From: Oricola sp. | GTDB lineage: Bacteria > Pseudomonadota > Alphaproteobacteria > Rhizobiales > Rhizobiaceae | DNA: 64,000 nucleotides | Reading direction: 5' to 3' | NCBI RefSeq assembly: GCF_022763245.1 | Contig: NZ_JALEGV010000042.1 | Location: 1-64,000, forward strand | Part shown: positions 43,131 to 51,755 of the stretch, in pieces | Layout of the letters: each line of letters begins with the position of its first letter | How positions within the stretch are numbered: the stretch's first letter is position 1 | The notes under the pieces: generated by a model | Told to the model about the DNA's origin: nothing | Databases searched by the model: none | Seen by the model: only the letters and a program-made list of their open reading frames with translations | Position numbers and translations under genes: made by a program

Positions 43131-44627
43131 CTATTTCATGCTCGGGAACGTGAAGACCGCGCCCTCGTGAATGTCGTCCGGCCAGCGCGTCGTCACCGTC
43201 TTCAGACGGGTGTAGAAGCGCACGCCCTCCGAACCGTAGATCGAATGGTCGCCGAAGAGCGACCGTTTCCAGCCGCCGAAGGAATGATAGGCCACCGGCA
43301 CGGGGATCGGCACGTTGACGCCGACCATGCCGACCTCAATGCGGTCGGCGAAATCGCGCGCGGCGTCGCCGTTGCGGGTGAAGATCGCGGTGCCGTTGCC
43401 GTACTCGTGCTTGTCGATCATCGCCACGGCTTCCTCGTAGGACTCCGTGCGCACCACCGACAGGACCGGCCCGAAGATCTCTTCCTTGTAGATGGTCATG
43501 TCCGTCGTGACGCGGTCGAACAGCGTGCCGCCGACGAAATAGCCGTCCTCGTAGCCCTGCAGCGAGAAGCCGCGCCCGTCGACGACGAGATCGGCGCCTT
43601 CCTCGACACCCCTGTCGATATAGCCGAGCACCCGCTCCTGGGCCTGCTTGGTCACCAGCGGCCCCATTTCCGCGTCGGGATCGCTGGAAGGCCCGATCTT
43701 CAGCGCCTCCACCTTGGGCTTCAGCGCCGAAACCAGCCGGTCCGCCGTTTCCTCGCCCACGGGAACCGCGACCGAGATCGCCATGCAGCGCTCGCCGGCG
43801 GACCCGTATCCGGCGCCCATCAGCGCGTCGGCGGCCTTGTCCATGTCGGCGTCGGGCATGACCACCATGTGGTTCTTGGCCCCGCCCAGTGCCTGGACGC
43901 GCTTTCCGGCGGCCGTGCCGCGCGAATAGACATATTCGGCGATCGGCGTGGAGCCGACGAAGGACACGGCCTTGATGTCCGGGTGATCGAGGATCGCGTC
44001 CACAATTTCCTTGTCGCCATGCACGACGTTCAGGACGCCGTCCGGGAAGCCGGCCTGCTTGAACAGTTCGTAGACCAGCATCGGCGCCGACGGGTCGCGC
44101 TCGGAAGGCTTGAGGATGAAGGTGTTTCCGCAGGCGACCGCGATCGGATACATCCAAAGTGGCACCATTGCCGGGAAGTTGAACGGCGTGATGCCCGCGA
44201 CGACGCCGAGCGGCTGGCGGTCGGCATGCGAATCGATCGACGGGCCGACATTGCGCGAGAACTCGCCCTTCAGGAGATGCGGGATGCCGCAGGCGAACTC
44301 GACGACCTCCACCCCGCGCGCGACCTCGCCCAGCGCGTCGTCATGGGTCTTGCCGTGTTCCTTGGAGATCGCGCGCGCGATGTCGTCGACATGCGCGTCG
44401 AGCAGTTCCTTGAACTTGAACATGTAGCGCGCGCGCTTCAGCGGCGGCATGTCGCGCCAGGCCGGCAGCGCCGCCTTGGCAGCAGCCACCGCCTCGTCGA
44501 GTTCCGCCGCCGTCGACAGCGGCAGCACCGCGCTTTCCTCGCCCGTCGCGGGGTTGAAGACGGGCTGTGAGCGTGTCGAGGACGAGAGGGCGAGTTTGCC
44601 GTTGATGGCGTTGCGGATCGTTTCCAT
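43131..44627 (-). CDS. mmsA: CoA-acylating (methyl)malonate-semialdehyde dehydrogenase
   Basis: 498-residue aldehyde dehydrogenase of the MmsA class (EC 1.2.1.27). It converts malonate semialdehyde to acetyl-CoA and methylmalonate semialdehyde to propionyl-CoA, with NAD+ and CoA. The active-site cysteine is C281 in [26 protein letters not shown] and the C-terminal [14 protein letters not shown] are typical of MmsA. It lies 21 bases after the aminotransferase gene and handles its product, closing the uracil/thymine route. Confidence 0.94.
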   Translation of the reverse strand: METIRNAINGKLALSSSTRSQPVFNPATGEESAVLPLSTAAELDEAVAAAKAALPAWRDMPPLKRARYMFKFKELLDAHVDDIARAISKEHGKTHDDALGEVARGVEVVEFACGIPHLLKGEFSRNVGPSIDSHADRQPLGVVAGITPFNFPAMVPLWMYPIAVACGNTFILKPSERDPSAPMLVYELFKQAGFPDGVLNVVHGDKEIVDAILDHPDIKAVSFVGSTPIAEYVYSRGTAAGKRVQALGGAKNHMVVMPDADMDKAADALMGAGYGSAGERCMAISVAVPVGEETADRLVSALKPKVEALKIGPSSDPDAEMGPLVTKQAQERVLGYIDRGVEEGADLVVDGRGFSLQGYEDGYFVGGTLFDRVTTDMTIYKEEIFGPVLSVVRTESYEEAVAMIDKHEYGNGTAIFTRNGDAARDFADRIEVGMVGVNVPIPVPVAYHSFGGWKRSLFGDHSIYGSEGVRFYTRLKTVTTRWPDDIHEGAVFTFPSMK

Positions 44628-44648
44628 GGTCTCCCCCTTTGTCGTTCC

Positions 44649-45974
44649 TCAGTCGATGGCGTTGAGGACGCCGCGCAGCGTGTCGAACAACTCGTCGATC
44701 TGCGCCTTCGTGATGATCAGCGGCGGCGACAGGGCGATGATGTCGCCCGTCGTGCGGATCAGCAGCCCCCGCTCATAGGCCTCCAGGAAGGCCGAGAAGG
44801 CGCGCTTGGTCGGCGCGCCGGCGATCGGCTCCAGCTCGATCGCGCCGATCAGACCGAGATTGCGGATGTCGATGACATGCGGGCAGTCCTTCAGCGAATG
44901 CACCGCATCCTCCCAGTAGGAGGCGAGCTCGGCCGCGCGGGTCAGAAGGCCCTCTTCCTCGTAGGTGTCGAGCGTGCCGAGCGCCGCGGCGCAGGCGATC
45001 GGATGCGCCGAATAGGTGTAGCCGTGGAACAGTTCGATCATGTTCTCCGGGCCGGTCATGAAGGCGTCGTAGATGTCCGACGTGCAGAACACCGCGCCCA
45101 TCGGTATCGTGCCCGAAGTGATCCCCTTGGCGGTCGTGATCAGGTCCGGCACGACGTCGAAATATCCGGTAGCGAACGGCGCGCCGAGACGGCCGAACCC
45201 GGTGATGACCTCGTCGAAGATCAAAAGGATGCCGTGCTGGTCGCAGATCTCACGCAGCTTCTTCAGATAGCCCTTCGGCGGGATCAGCACGCCGGTCGAA
45301 CCCGCGACGGGCTCAACGATCACGGCGGCGATGGTCGACGGGTCGTGCAGGGTGATGACGGAGATCAGGTCGTCGGCGAATTCCACGCCGTGCTCCGGCA
45401 CGCCGCGCGTGAACGCGTTGCGGGCGATATCATGGGTGTGGCGGATGTGATCGACGCCGGTCAGCATGGTGCCGAAGGTACGGCGGTTGGAGACGATGCC
45501 GCCGACGGAGATGCCGCCGAAGCCGACGCCGTGGTAGCCGCGCTCGCGGCCGATCAGGCGGGTGCGCGTGCCCTGCCCGATCTGGCGCTGATAGGCGAGC
45601 GCGATCTTCAGTGCGGTGTCGACGCTTTCGGAGCCGGAATTGGTGAAGAAGACATGGTCGAGCGGCTTGGGCAGCATCGCCGCCAGCCGGGCGGCCAGTT
45701 CGAAGGCCTTGGGATGGCCCATCTGGAAGGCCGGCGCATAGTCGAGCTCGGCCACCTGCTTCTGGATCGCCTCGACGATCTTCGGACGGCCGTGACCGGC
45801 ATTGCAGCACCAGAGGCCGGCCGTGCCGTCGAGCACCTGGCGGCCGTCGGACGTGGTGTAATGCATGTCCTTCGCGGCCGTGAACATGCGCGGATTGGCC
45901 TTGAATTGCCGGTTGGCCGTAAACGGCATCCAGAATGCATCAAGATTATTCGGCGCCACTGCTCGATCGGACAT
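44649..45974 (-). CDS. Class III aminotransferase (beta-alanine:pyruvate type)
   Basis: 441-residue PLP enzyme of the omega-amino acid:pyruvate aminotransferase group. The PLP lysine is K283 (TTAKGITSG); DEVITGFGRLG binds the cofactor ring, and the N-terminal AFWMPFTANRQFK is characteristic of the beta-alanine enzymes. It should transfer the amino group of beta-alanine or beta-aminoisobutyrate to pyruvate, giving the semialdehyde for MmsA. The ATG at 45974 is preceded by a GTG. It is the first gene of the catabolic operon and is divergent from rutR with a RutR-like box between. Confidence 0.92.
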   Translation of the reverse strand: MSDRAVAPNNLDAFWMPFTANRQFKANPRMFTAAKDMHYTTSDGRQVLDGTAGLWCCNAGHGRPKIVEAIQKQVAELDYAPAFQMGHPKAFELAARLAAMLPKPLDHVFFTNSGSESVDTALKIALAYQRQIGQGTRTRLIGRERGYHGVGFGGISVGGIVSNRRTFGTMLTGVDHIRHTHDIARNAFTRGVPEHGVEFADDLISVITLHDPSTIAAVIVEPVAGSTGVLIPPKGYLKKLREICDQHGILLIFDEVITGFGRLGAPFATGYFDVVPDLITTAKGITSGTIPMGAVFCTSDIYDAFMTGPENMIELFHGYTYSAHPIACAAALGTLDTYEEEGLLTRAAELASYWEDAVHSLKDCPHVIDIRNLGLIGAIELEPIAGAPTKRAFSAFLEAYERGLLIRTTGDIIALSPPLIITKAQIDELFDTLRGVLNAID

Positions 45975-46094
45975 CACTGCACCACCCCTGCCTGTACGGC
46001 TCTACGGCCCTGTTCGGTTTCTTGCTTTTCTTCCGCGGCGCGTCTACGGCTACGCGGAAAACCTAACCGGTGTCGGAAAGTTTTCCACATCCGC

Positions 46095-46110
46095 TTGACC
46101 GTTTGGTCAA
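46095..46110. promoter_or_regulatory. RutR-like operator before aminotransferase operon and rutR
   Basis: TTGACCGTTTGGTCAA matches the RutR consensus TTGACCANNTGGTCAA except for one A to G. The first TTGACC may also be the -35 of the plus-strand promoter, with CTAAAA as -10 after an 18-base spacer, so RutR could repress itself here. The site lies about 120 bases before the divergent aminotransferase gene. Confidence 0.78.
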
Positions 46111-46144
46111 AACAGACGCTAAAAGAGCTTTCGAAGCCGGTCAA

Positions 46145-46849
46145 GTGGCTTTACCATCGCACAAAAAGGCCTCCACGAGGAAGAACAAGAAGGCGCCCTT
46201 GTCCCGATCGAAAAGCGACGAAGCGCAGCAGGCAAAACCGCTCTCGCGCATCCAGGAAACCAACCGGAAAGCCATCCTGGAAGCGGCGCTCGACGTCTTC
46301 GCCATCTCCGGTTTCCGCGGCGCGACCATCGACGAGATCGCCACCAAGGCGGGCATGTCGAAGCCCAACCTGCTTTACTATTTCAAGAGCAAGCGCGCGA
46401 TCTACCAGCAGGTGCTGGAACAGACCCTTTCCGACTGGCTGGCGCCCTTCGCCGAGCTCGATCCGACGGGCGACCCGGTGGAGGAACTGCGGCGTTACAT
46501 CACAGCCAAGCTGAAGATGTCGGAGAAGAATCCGAACGCCTCCAAGCTCTTCGCCAACGAGATCATTCATGGCGCGCCGGTGATCGGCGATTTCCTGAAG
46601 ACGTCGCTGAAGACGCTGGTGGACGAGAAGGCCAAGGTGATCCGCTATTGGGTCGGCGAAGGCAAGCTCGCGCCGGTGGATCCCTACCACCTCATCTTCA
46701 TGATCTGGGCGACGACCCAGCATTACGCCGATTTCGACGTGCAGATCCGCGCCGTGGTCGGCTCCCAGGCCGGCCGCCCCGGCTTTGCGGACCAGGCGGC
46801 ACAGGCCGTGCTGACGATTATCCTGAACGGCATCCGGCCGCGCCAATAG
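46145..46849 (+). CDS. rutR: RutR-type TetR family regulator of pyrimidine catabolism
   Basis: TetR-family repressor, about 234 residues. A Lys/Ser-rich tail precedes the HTH (AILEAALDVFAISGFRGATI, KAGMSKPNLLYYF), and the C-terminal domain (about 110-230) fits the RutR ligand domain. The sequence TKAGMSKPNLLYYFKSK is close to RutR of enterics. An upstream GTG at 46070 would place the operator inside the coding frame, so I prefer the GTG at 46145; the ribosome site there is weak, so the start is uncertain. Uracil or thymine is the expected inducer. It is convergent with the ahpD-like gene. Confidence 0.85.
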   Translation: MALPSHKKASTRKNKKAPLSRSKSDEAQQAKPLSRIQETNRKAILEAALDVFAISGFRGATIDEIATKAGMSKPNLLYYFKSKRAIYQQVLEQTLSDWLAPFAELDPTGDPVEELRRYITAKLKMSEKNPNASKLFANEIIHGAPVIGDFLKTSLKTLVDEKAKVIRYWVGEGKLAPVDPYHLIFMIWATTQHYADFDVQIRAVVGSQAGRPGFADQAAQAVLTIILNGIRPRQ

Positions 46850-46881
46850 GGCAGCCGGACAGGCGCGCGCCGACGCTGCGG

Positions 46882-47343
46882 TTACGCTGCCTTGGCAGCG
46901 TCTCGCACAGGATGAACCACATGGAAACTCACGCAGATGCGGTTCCAGGTGTTGATCATGCCGAGCGCGATCGTGAGCTTCGACAGTTCGTCTTCCGAGA
47001 ATTGCTGCCGGGCAGCGGCGAAGACGTCGTCTCCGACACCGCCCTCCGCGATACGGGTCACGGCCTCCGTCCAGGCGAAGGCGGCCCGCTCGCGTTCCGA
47101 GAAGAGCGGCGATTCCTTCCACGCCGCGACCATGTAGAGGCGCTGTTCCGTCTCCCCGTCAGCGCGCGCTTCGTGGGAATGCATATCGACGCAGAAGGAG
47201 CAGCCGTTGATCTGCGAGGCCCTCAGCTTGATCAGGTGCAGCAGGCTCCTTTCGAGACCGCAAGTATCGACCGCCGTATTGAGCGCGTAGAGCGCCTGGA
47301 GGAGCGGGCGGTCGGTTTTGGTGTAGTCGAGACGCGGTTGCAT
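46882..47343 (-). CDS. AhpD-like carboxymuconolactone decarboxylase family protein
   Basis: 153-residue alkylhydroperoxidase AhpD-core protein. The redox motif CxxC with following His is C48-S-F-C51 and H55 (INGCSFCVDMH). NTWNRICVSFHVV near the C-terminus is typical of the carboxymuconolactone-decarboxylase-like AhpD group. The ATG at 47343 has AAAGGA six bases upstream; a longer frame through the regulator gene is rejected. It follows the Rrf2 regulator gene by 20 bases and is probably controlled by it as a peroxide or electrophile defence unit. Confidence 0.88.
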   Translation of the reverse strand: MQPRLDYTKTDRPLLQALYALNTAVDTCGLERSLLHLIKLRASQINGCSFCVDMHSHEARADGETEQRLYMVAAWKESPLFSERERAAFAWTEAVTRIAEGGVGDDVFAAARQQFSEDELSKLTIALGMINTWNRICVSFHVVHPVRDAAKAA

Positions 47344-47363
47344 GGAATGTCCTTTCGTTCGGG

Positions 47364-47870
47364 TTATCGGGATGAGGGCTGCCGCCGCTGGTTGGCCTCC
47401 AGATAGGCGCAGCCCCGCGCCACCGAGCGCGGATCGCCGGTGGCCTGGAAGTCGGCGACGATGTCGGCCAGCGTGGTGCCCGAGAGCGCGTCGCGCCATG
47501 CGGCCTCCGCACGCAGCATCGCGCTTGCGATGCCGCAGGGCCTGACAAAGGCCGACGCGTCGGGCGCGCCCGGCCCGCGCTGGCGGATCTCGCCGCACCG
47601 GAACGCCGGCTGGCGGCCCTCCACCGCGAAAACGATGTCCAGCAATGTGACCTGGTCGGGCCGGCGCGCCAGCCGATAGCCCCCGGCGGGACCGGGAACG
47701 GACTGAAGAACGCCCGCACCGACGAGCGCCTTCAGGTGCTTGAGCAGATAGGTCGGCGAAACGCCGTGAAATTCGGCAAGCGCCGCACCGGGCAGCACGG
47801 CGCCCTCCTCCAGTCCCGCCAGAAAGGCCGTGCAATGAATCGACGCCTCGACACCGTCACCGAGTTTCAT
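47364..47870 (-). CDS. Rrf2 family transcriptional regulator
   Basis: 168-residue Rrf2-type winged-HTH regulator. The HTH region is about 25-50 (LAEFHGVSPTYLLKHLKALV), and the wing is GPAGGYRLARRPDQVTL. Cysteines in the sensor loop (FRCGEIRQRG and VRPCGIA) are spaced more widely than the three-Cys cluster-binding loop of NsrR or IscR, so a thiol-based sensor is more likely than an iron-sulfur cluster. It is transcribed with the ahpD-like gene. A 17-bp palindrome lies 33 bases before its start. Confidence 0.88.
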   Translation of the reverse strand: MKLGDGVEASIHCTAFLAGLEEGAVLPGAALAEFHGVSPTYLLKHLKALVGAGVLQSVPGPAGGYRLARRPDQVTLLDIVFAVEGRQPAFRCGEIRQRGPGAPDASAFVRPCGIASAMLRAEAAWRDALSGTTLADIVADFQATGDPRSVARGCAYLEANQRRQPSSR

Positions 47871-47902
47871 GCCTTCCTCCTATTCATCGATATTTCTTAT
47901 CA

Positions 47903-47919
47903 TGGATATCTTATATCCA
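47903..47919. promoter_or_regulatory. Candidate Rrf2 operator
   Basis: TGGATATCTTATATCCA is a perfect palindrome apart from a three-base centre (7-bp arms), in an AT-rich stretch before the Rrf2 gene start at 47870. Its position fits autoregulation of the Rrf2-AhpD pair. Confidence 0.55.
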
Positions 47920-47967
47920 CAATAGGTGGACAAGTGTCTGGAAGCGCTCGGCGGGTGTGGCCGTCAC

Positions 47968-48687
47968 TCAGTCGTCGAGTTCGGGATAGTGGCGGAAGAT
48001 GCCGGTCTCGTTGAAGGGCAGCCGCCGGTCGCTCTCGAGATAGGCGGACAATTCCGGCTGGTCGGCGACATATTCGCCAAGCTCCTGCACGCAGGGATAT
48101 TCCCCGATCAGCGACGCGAAGGCCCGTGGAAAGGCATAGTCCAGCCCGGCGAGTATGTGGAACAGCGACAGGTCCGCATAGGTCAGGCTGTCGCCGACCA
48201 GGAAGGTCGGGCCATGGGGATTGCGGCGCAGCACCCGCTCGAACCAGCCGAGATATTTCGGCATCCGGTGCTCGCGGAACGAGGCCGAGCGCCTTTCCGC
48301 CTCCCGTTTCTGGTCCTCGTAATAGAGTTCCGGGCCGATCGGATGATGCGTGTCGTGGACCTCGCCCACGAAATCGCCCATCGTCATCTGCACCTGGTGC
48401 AGCCAGAGACGCTCCGCCTCGTCCTGCGGCGCCAGCCAGAGCTTCGGCCCGAGATAGTGCAGGATCAGCGCGGTCTGACCGATGACGATGTCGCCGTCGC
48501 GCAGATAGGGCGGCGCGAAGGCCGGCGTCTTGATCTCCAGGTCGGTGAGGAAATAGGCGACCGCCTCCGGGTCGATCAGCGCGATGTCCTCGTAGTCCAC
48601 GCCGGCATATTCCAGCGCGAGACGCACGAATTCTCCGCGCCCGGGAAGGCCGGGCCAGTAATAGAGCGCGTAGACGCGCCTTACCAC
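47968..48687 (-). CDS. Glutathione S-transferase family protein
   Basis: 239-residue GST. The N-terminal thioredoxin-like domain (about 4-85) shows YYWPGLPGRGEFVRLALEY, IKTPAFAPPYLRDGDIVIGQ and the SNAIL-like position GQTALILHYL. An all-helical C-terminal domain with FLVGDSLTYADLSLFHIL follows. No ATG exists near the domain start; the GTG at 48687 is my choice, 17 bases after the preA stop, with only a weak ribosome site, so it may be translated by read-through from preA. Its link to the dihydropyrimidine dehydrogenase genes is unexplained. Confidence 0.83.
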   Translation of the reverse strand: MVRRVYALYYWPGLPGRGEFVRLALEYAGVDYEDIALIDPEAVAYFLTDLEIKTPAFAPPYLRDGDIVIGQTALILHYLGPKLWLAPQDEAERLWLHQVQMTMGDFVGEVHDTHHPIGPELYYEDQKREAERRSASFREHRMPKYLGWFERVLRRNPHGPTFLVGDSLTYADLSLFHILAGLDYAFPRAFASLIGEYPCVQELGEYVADQPELSAYLESDRRLPFNETGIFRHYPELDD

Positions 48688-48703
48688 CGATGCGGGGCGG
48701 CGG

Positions 48704-50017
48704 TCATTCCGCCGCCTCCTTGGCCCAGACGGCCGGGTTGTTCGGATGCGTCGTCCAGTTGGCGTAGTCCGGATCGATCGGCTTCTTGGTGCGCGGATCG
48801 ACGCCGGCGATCTGCTCCATGGAGATGCAGTTCTCGACCGGGCAGACATTGACGCAGAGATTGCAGCCGACGCATTCCTCCTCGATCACCTCGAAGTGGC
48901 GCACGCCGTCGACCATGTTGGTGATCGCCTGGTGCGAGGTGTCCTCGCAGGCGATGTGGCAACGGCCGCACTTGATGCACTTGTCCTGGTCGATCTTCGC
49001 CTTGGTGACGTAATTGAGGTTCAGATACTGCCAGTCGGTGACGTTCGGCACGGCGCGGCCGCGGAAATCCTCGATCGTCGCATAGCCCTTCTCGTCCATG
49101 TAATTCTCAAGCCCGGCAATCATTTCCTGCACGACCTTGAATCCATATGTCATCGCCGCGGTGCAGACCTGGACGGTGCCGCAGCCAAGCGCGATGAACT
49201 CCGCGGCGTCACGCCAGGTGGTCACGCCGCCGATGCCGGAGATCGGCATGCCGGCGGTCTCGGGATTGCGCGCGATCTCGGAGACCATCGACAGCGCGAT
49301 CGGCTTGACCGCCGGTCCGCAATAGCCGCCATGCGATCCCTTGCCGTCGATCGTCGGCTCGGGCGCGAAACTGTCGAGATCGACCGAGGTGATCGAGTTG
49401 ATCGTGTTGATCAGGCTGACCGCGTCCGCCCCGCCGCGCTTGGCGGCTTCCGCCGGTCGGCGGATGTCGGTGATGTTCGGCGTCAGCTTGACGATCACCG
49501 GCATGTCGGTGTGCTGCTTGCACCATTCGGCGACCATCTGGATATATTCGGGCACCTGCCCCACGGCCGATCCCATGCCGCGCTCGCTCATGCCGTGCGG
49601 GCAGCCGAAATTCAGTTCCACCCCGTCGGCGCCGGTCTCGGCGACGCGGCCGAGGATCTTCTTCCAGGGATCCTCCTCGCAGGGCACCATCAGCGAGACG
49701 ACGACGGCGCGGTCGGGCCAGTTCTTCTTGGTCGCCTTGATCTCCTGCAGATTGATCTCCAGGTCGCGGTCGGTGATCAGCTCGATATTGTTCAGGCCGA
49801 GCAGGCGCCGGTCGGCGCCCCAGACCGCGCCGTAGCGCGGACCATTGACGTTGACGACGGGCGGACCCGCCTCGCCCAGCGTCTTCCAGACGACACCGCC
49901 CCAGCCGACCTCGAAGGCACGCTCGACATTGTACTGCTTGTCGGTCGGCGGCGCGGATGCGAGCCAGAACGGGTTGGGCGACGTGATGCCGACGAAATTC
50001 GTGGAAAGATCAGCCAT
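48704..50017 (-). CDS. preA: NAD-dependent dihydropyrimidine dehydrogenase subunit PreA
   Basis: 437-residue catalytic subunit that reduces uracil and thymine to the 5,6-dihydro forms. The FMN TIM barrel covers about 1-310 (LNFGCPHGMSERGMGS with the active-site region, and GIGGVTTW). The C-terminal ferredoxin-like domain has two 4Fe-4S motifs, CIKCGRCHIACEDTSHQAI and CVGCNLCVNVCP, near 340-400. It follows preT by 15 bases. The PreT-PreA two-subunit layout of bacteria replaces the single eukaryotic enzyme. Confidence 0.94.
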   Translation of the reverse strand: MADLSTNFVGITSPNPFWLASAPPTDKQYNVERAFEVGWGGVVWKTLGEAGPPVVNVNGPRYGAVWGADRRLLGLNNIELITDRDLEINLQEIKATKKNWPDRAVVVSLMVPCEEDPWKKILGRVAETGADGVELNFGCPHGMSERGMGSAVGQVPEYIQMVAEWCKQHTDMPVIVKLTPNITDIRRPAEAAKRGGADAVSLINTINSITSVDLDSFAPEPTIDGKGSHGGYCGPAVKPIALSMVSEIARNPETAGMPISGIGGVTTWRDAAEFIALGCGTVQVCTAAMTYGFKVVQEMIAGLENYMDEKGYATIEDFRGRAVPNVTDWQYLNLNYVTKAKIDQDKCIKCGRCHIACEDTSHQAITNMVDGVRHFEVIEEECVGCNLCVNVCPVENCISMEQIAGVDPRTKKPIDPDYANWTTHPNNPAVWAKEAAE

Positions 50018-50032
50018 GTCGTGTCCTCCTCA

Positions 50033-51355
50033 TCAGGCGCTCAGGGCGCGATGAATGCTTTCGGCTGCGTCGCGCCCCTGCGACACGGCCGTGACGGTCA
50101 GGTCGTCGCCGGCATTGACGCAGTCGCCGCCCGCCCAGACCTTCGCCATGGTCGTCTTGCCGTCAGCATCCACCTTGATCCGCCCGCCGTCCAGCGCAAT
50201 CGTTTCGCCCGATCCGTTCAGGCTGTCGGCCGCGAAGCTCTGCCCGATCGCTTTCATCACCTGGTCGCAGCGAACCATCACGGTCTCGCCGTCGCGGTCG
50301 AATTCCACGCCGGCCACTTCGCCGTCAGCGGCCACCACCCGTATCGGCGTCATGTGATAGCGGATCGCCACCCCGCGCACCTGGGCGATTTCCTGCTCGT
50401 ATTTGGAGGCCTTCATCCGCTCCTTCGGTCCACGGTAGCAGATCGTCACCTCGTCGGCGCCGAGTGCCTTGGCCTGCACGGCGGCGTCCACGGCGGTCAT
50501 GCCGCCGCCGATCACGACGACGCGGCGCCCGACCGGAACGGAGGCGACGTCGTCGGCCTGACGAAGACCCTCGATCCACTCGACCGCGTCGATGCTGCCT
50601 GCCGCGTCGGCTTCGGGCACGCTGAGCGCGTTCACGCCTGCAAGCCCCATGCCGAGGAACACTGCGTCATGGTCCGCCGCCAGCGCGTCGAGCGACAGGT
50701 CGGCGCCAAGCGCCTTCTCGTAATGCACGGTGATGCCGCCGATGGCGGTGATGTAGTCCACCTCGCGCTGGGCGAACCCGCCCGGCGTCTTGTAGGAGGC
50801 GATGCCGTATTCGTTCAGCCCGCCGGCCTTCGCATGCGCTTCGTAGACATCGACATCGTGGCCGTGCATGGCGAGGCGATGCGCGCAGGCCAGCCCCGCC
50901 GGCCCTGCCCCGATCACGGCGACCTTCTTTCCGGTCGAGGCGGCACGGGTGTAATACTGCTTGTCCGCCGCCATCGCCGCGTCGGTCGCGTAACGCTGCA
51001 GAAGACCGATCTTGACCGGCTTGCCTTCCGCCGTCTCGCGCACGCACACCTCTTCACAAAGCGTCTCCGTCGGGCAGACGCGGGCACACATGCCGCCGAA
51101 GATGTTCTGGTTGAAGATCGTCTTGGCCGCCGCCAGCGGGTTACCGGTCGAGATCTCGCGAATGAAGAGCGGGATGTCGATGGAAGTCGGACAGGCCGTC
51201 ATGCACGGCGCGTCGTAGCAGAAGTAGCAGCGATCGGCCTCGACATGGGCCTCATGCGCATCCAGCGGCGGATGGAGATCGGAGAACAGATCCACGTAGG
51301 CTTCAGCTTCGAGCCGCCCCGCCTGGACGTCCCGGACATATCGATCGGCATTCAT
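50033..51355 (-). CDS. preT: NAD-dependent dihydropyrimidine dehydrogenase subunit PreT
   Basis: 440-residue flavoprotein subunit that takes electrons from NADH for PreA. The N-terminal GltD-like part has eight cysteines for two 4Fe-4S clusters (CYFCYDAPCMTACP, CARVCPTETLCEEVC). The FAD motif is VAVIGAGPAGLACAHRL and the NAD motif VVVIGGGMTAVDAA. The ATG at 51355 with GGAGGGAG upstream decides the start; longer frames run into the promoter. A RutR-like box lies 67 bases upstream. PreT and PreA, with the GST gene, form one operon. Confidence 0.93.
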   Translation of the reverse strand: MNADRYVRDVQAGRLEAEAYVDLFSDLHPPLDAHEAHVEADRCYFCYDAPCMTACPTSIDIPLFIREISTGNPLAAAKTIFNQNIFGGMCARVCPTETLCEEVCVRETAEGKPVKIGLLQRYATDAAMAADKQYYTRAASTGKKVAVIGAGPAGLACAHRLAMHGHDVDVYEAHAKAGGLNEYGIASYKTPGGFAQREVDYITAIGGITVHYEKALGADLSLDALAADHDAVFLGMGLAGVNALSVPEADAAGSIDAVEWIEGLRQADDVASVPVGRRVVVIGGGMTAVDAAVQAKALGADEVTICYRGPKERMKASKYEQEIAQVRGVAIRYHMTPIRVVAADGEVAGVEFDRDGETVMVRCDQVMKAIGQSFAADSLNGSGETIALDGGRIKVDADGKTTMAKVWAGGDCVNAGDDLTVTAVSQGRDAAESIHRALSA

Positions 51356-51422
51356 GCGGCACTCCCTCCACATTGCGTTGCCTGCGGTGAATTTGCACCG
51401 CATGCAGGGAGGATGACTGAAT

Positions 51423-51438
51423 TTGATCAAAAGGTCAA
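51423..51438. promoter_or_regulatory. RutR-like operator before preTA
   Basis: TTGATCAAAAGGTCAA matches the RutR consensus TTGACCANNTGGTCAA at 14 of 16 positions counting N as free, and is nearly symmetric. It lies 67 bases before preT on the divergent region shared with the MaoC-Pta gene. The rest of the 400-base gap (51356-51755) shows no gene I can support; both open frames there are extensions of antisense frames. Confidence 0.65.
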
Positions 51439-51755
51439 ATTTATCGACGCCCGGCGTAAAACACCTGTCATGGTGGCGATCTACGCTGCGCCATTGAAGG
51501 AACGCGCCGTCACCAGTCCCCACGCCAGGGCTCAGACAAACGTATCGACCCGGGAACCGTCTCTATCGATGGACAGCGGCGCTCCTGCCCTTATGATCCA
51601 TGGGCGAACACTGATCTCCCATGCCGAACCGGACCTCTCAATGATGACATCGCCCCCGCTGCCGACGTCGCCCGCCGACGGGACAGCGGCTCTCGGACCC
51701 ATGAAGGACATCGTCGGCGACCTCGCCGCAATCTAACCGCGCAGGAAGCCACCGA

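Noticed and set aside
42042-44570. Open frame of 842 codons on the plus strand opposite the carbamoyl hydrolase and mmsA
   Set aside because: Composition is that of an antisense frame (His/Arg/Asp-rich) and the opposing genes are firmly identified.
46884-46901. Palindrome ACGCTGCCTTGGCAGCGT between rutR and the ahpD-like gene as a terminator
   Set aside because: It lies inside the end of the ahpD-like coding region, has almost no loop and no T tail; possible but not supported.
48746-51736. Open frame of 996 codons on the plus strand opposite preA and preT
   Set aside because: It has no recognisable domain, and both opposite genes have complete iron-sulfur and flavin motifs; it also crosses the RutR box and promoter.
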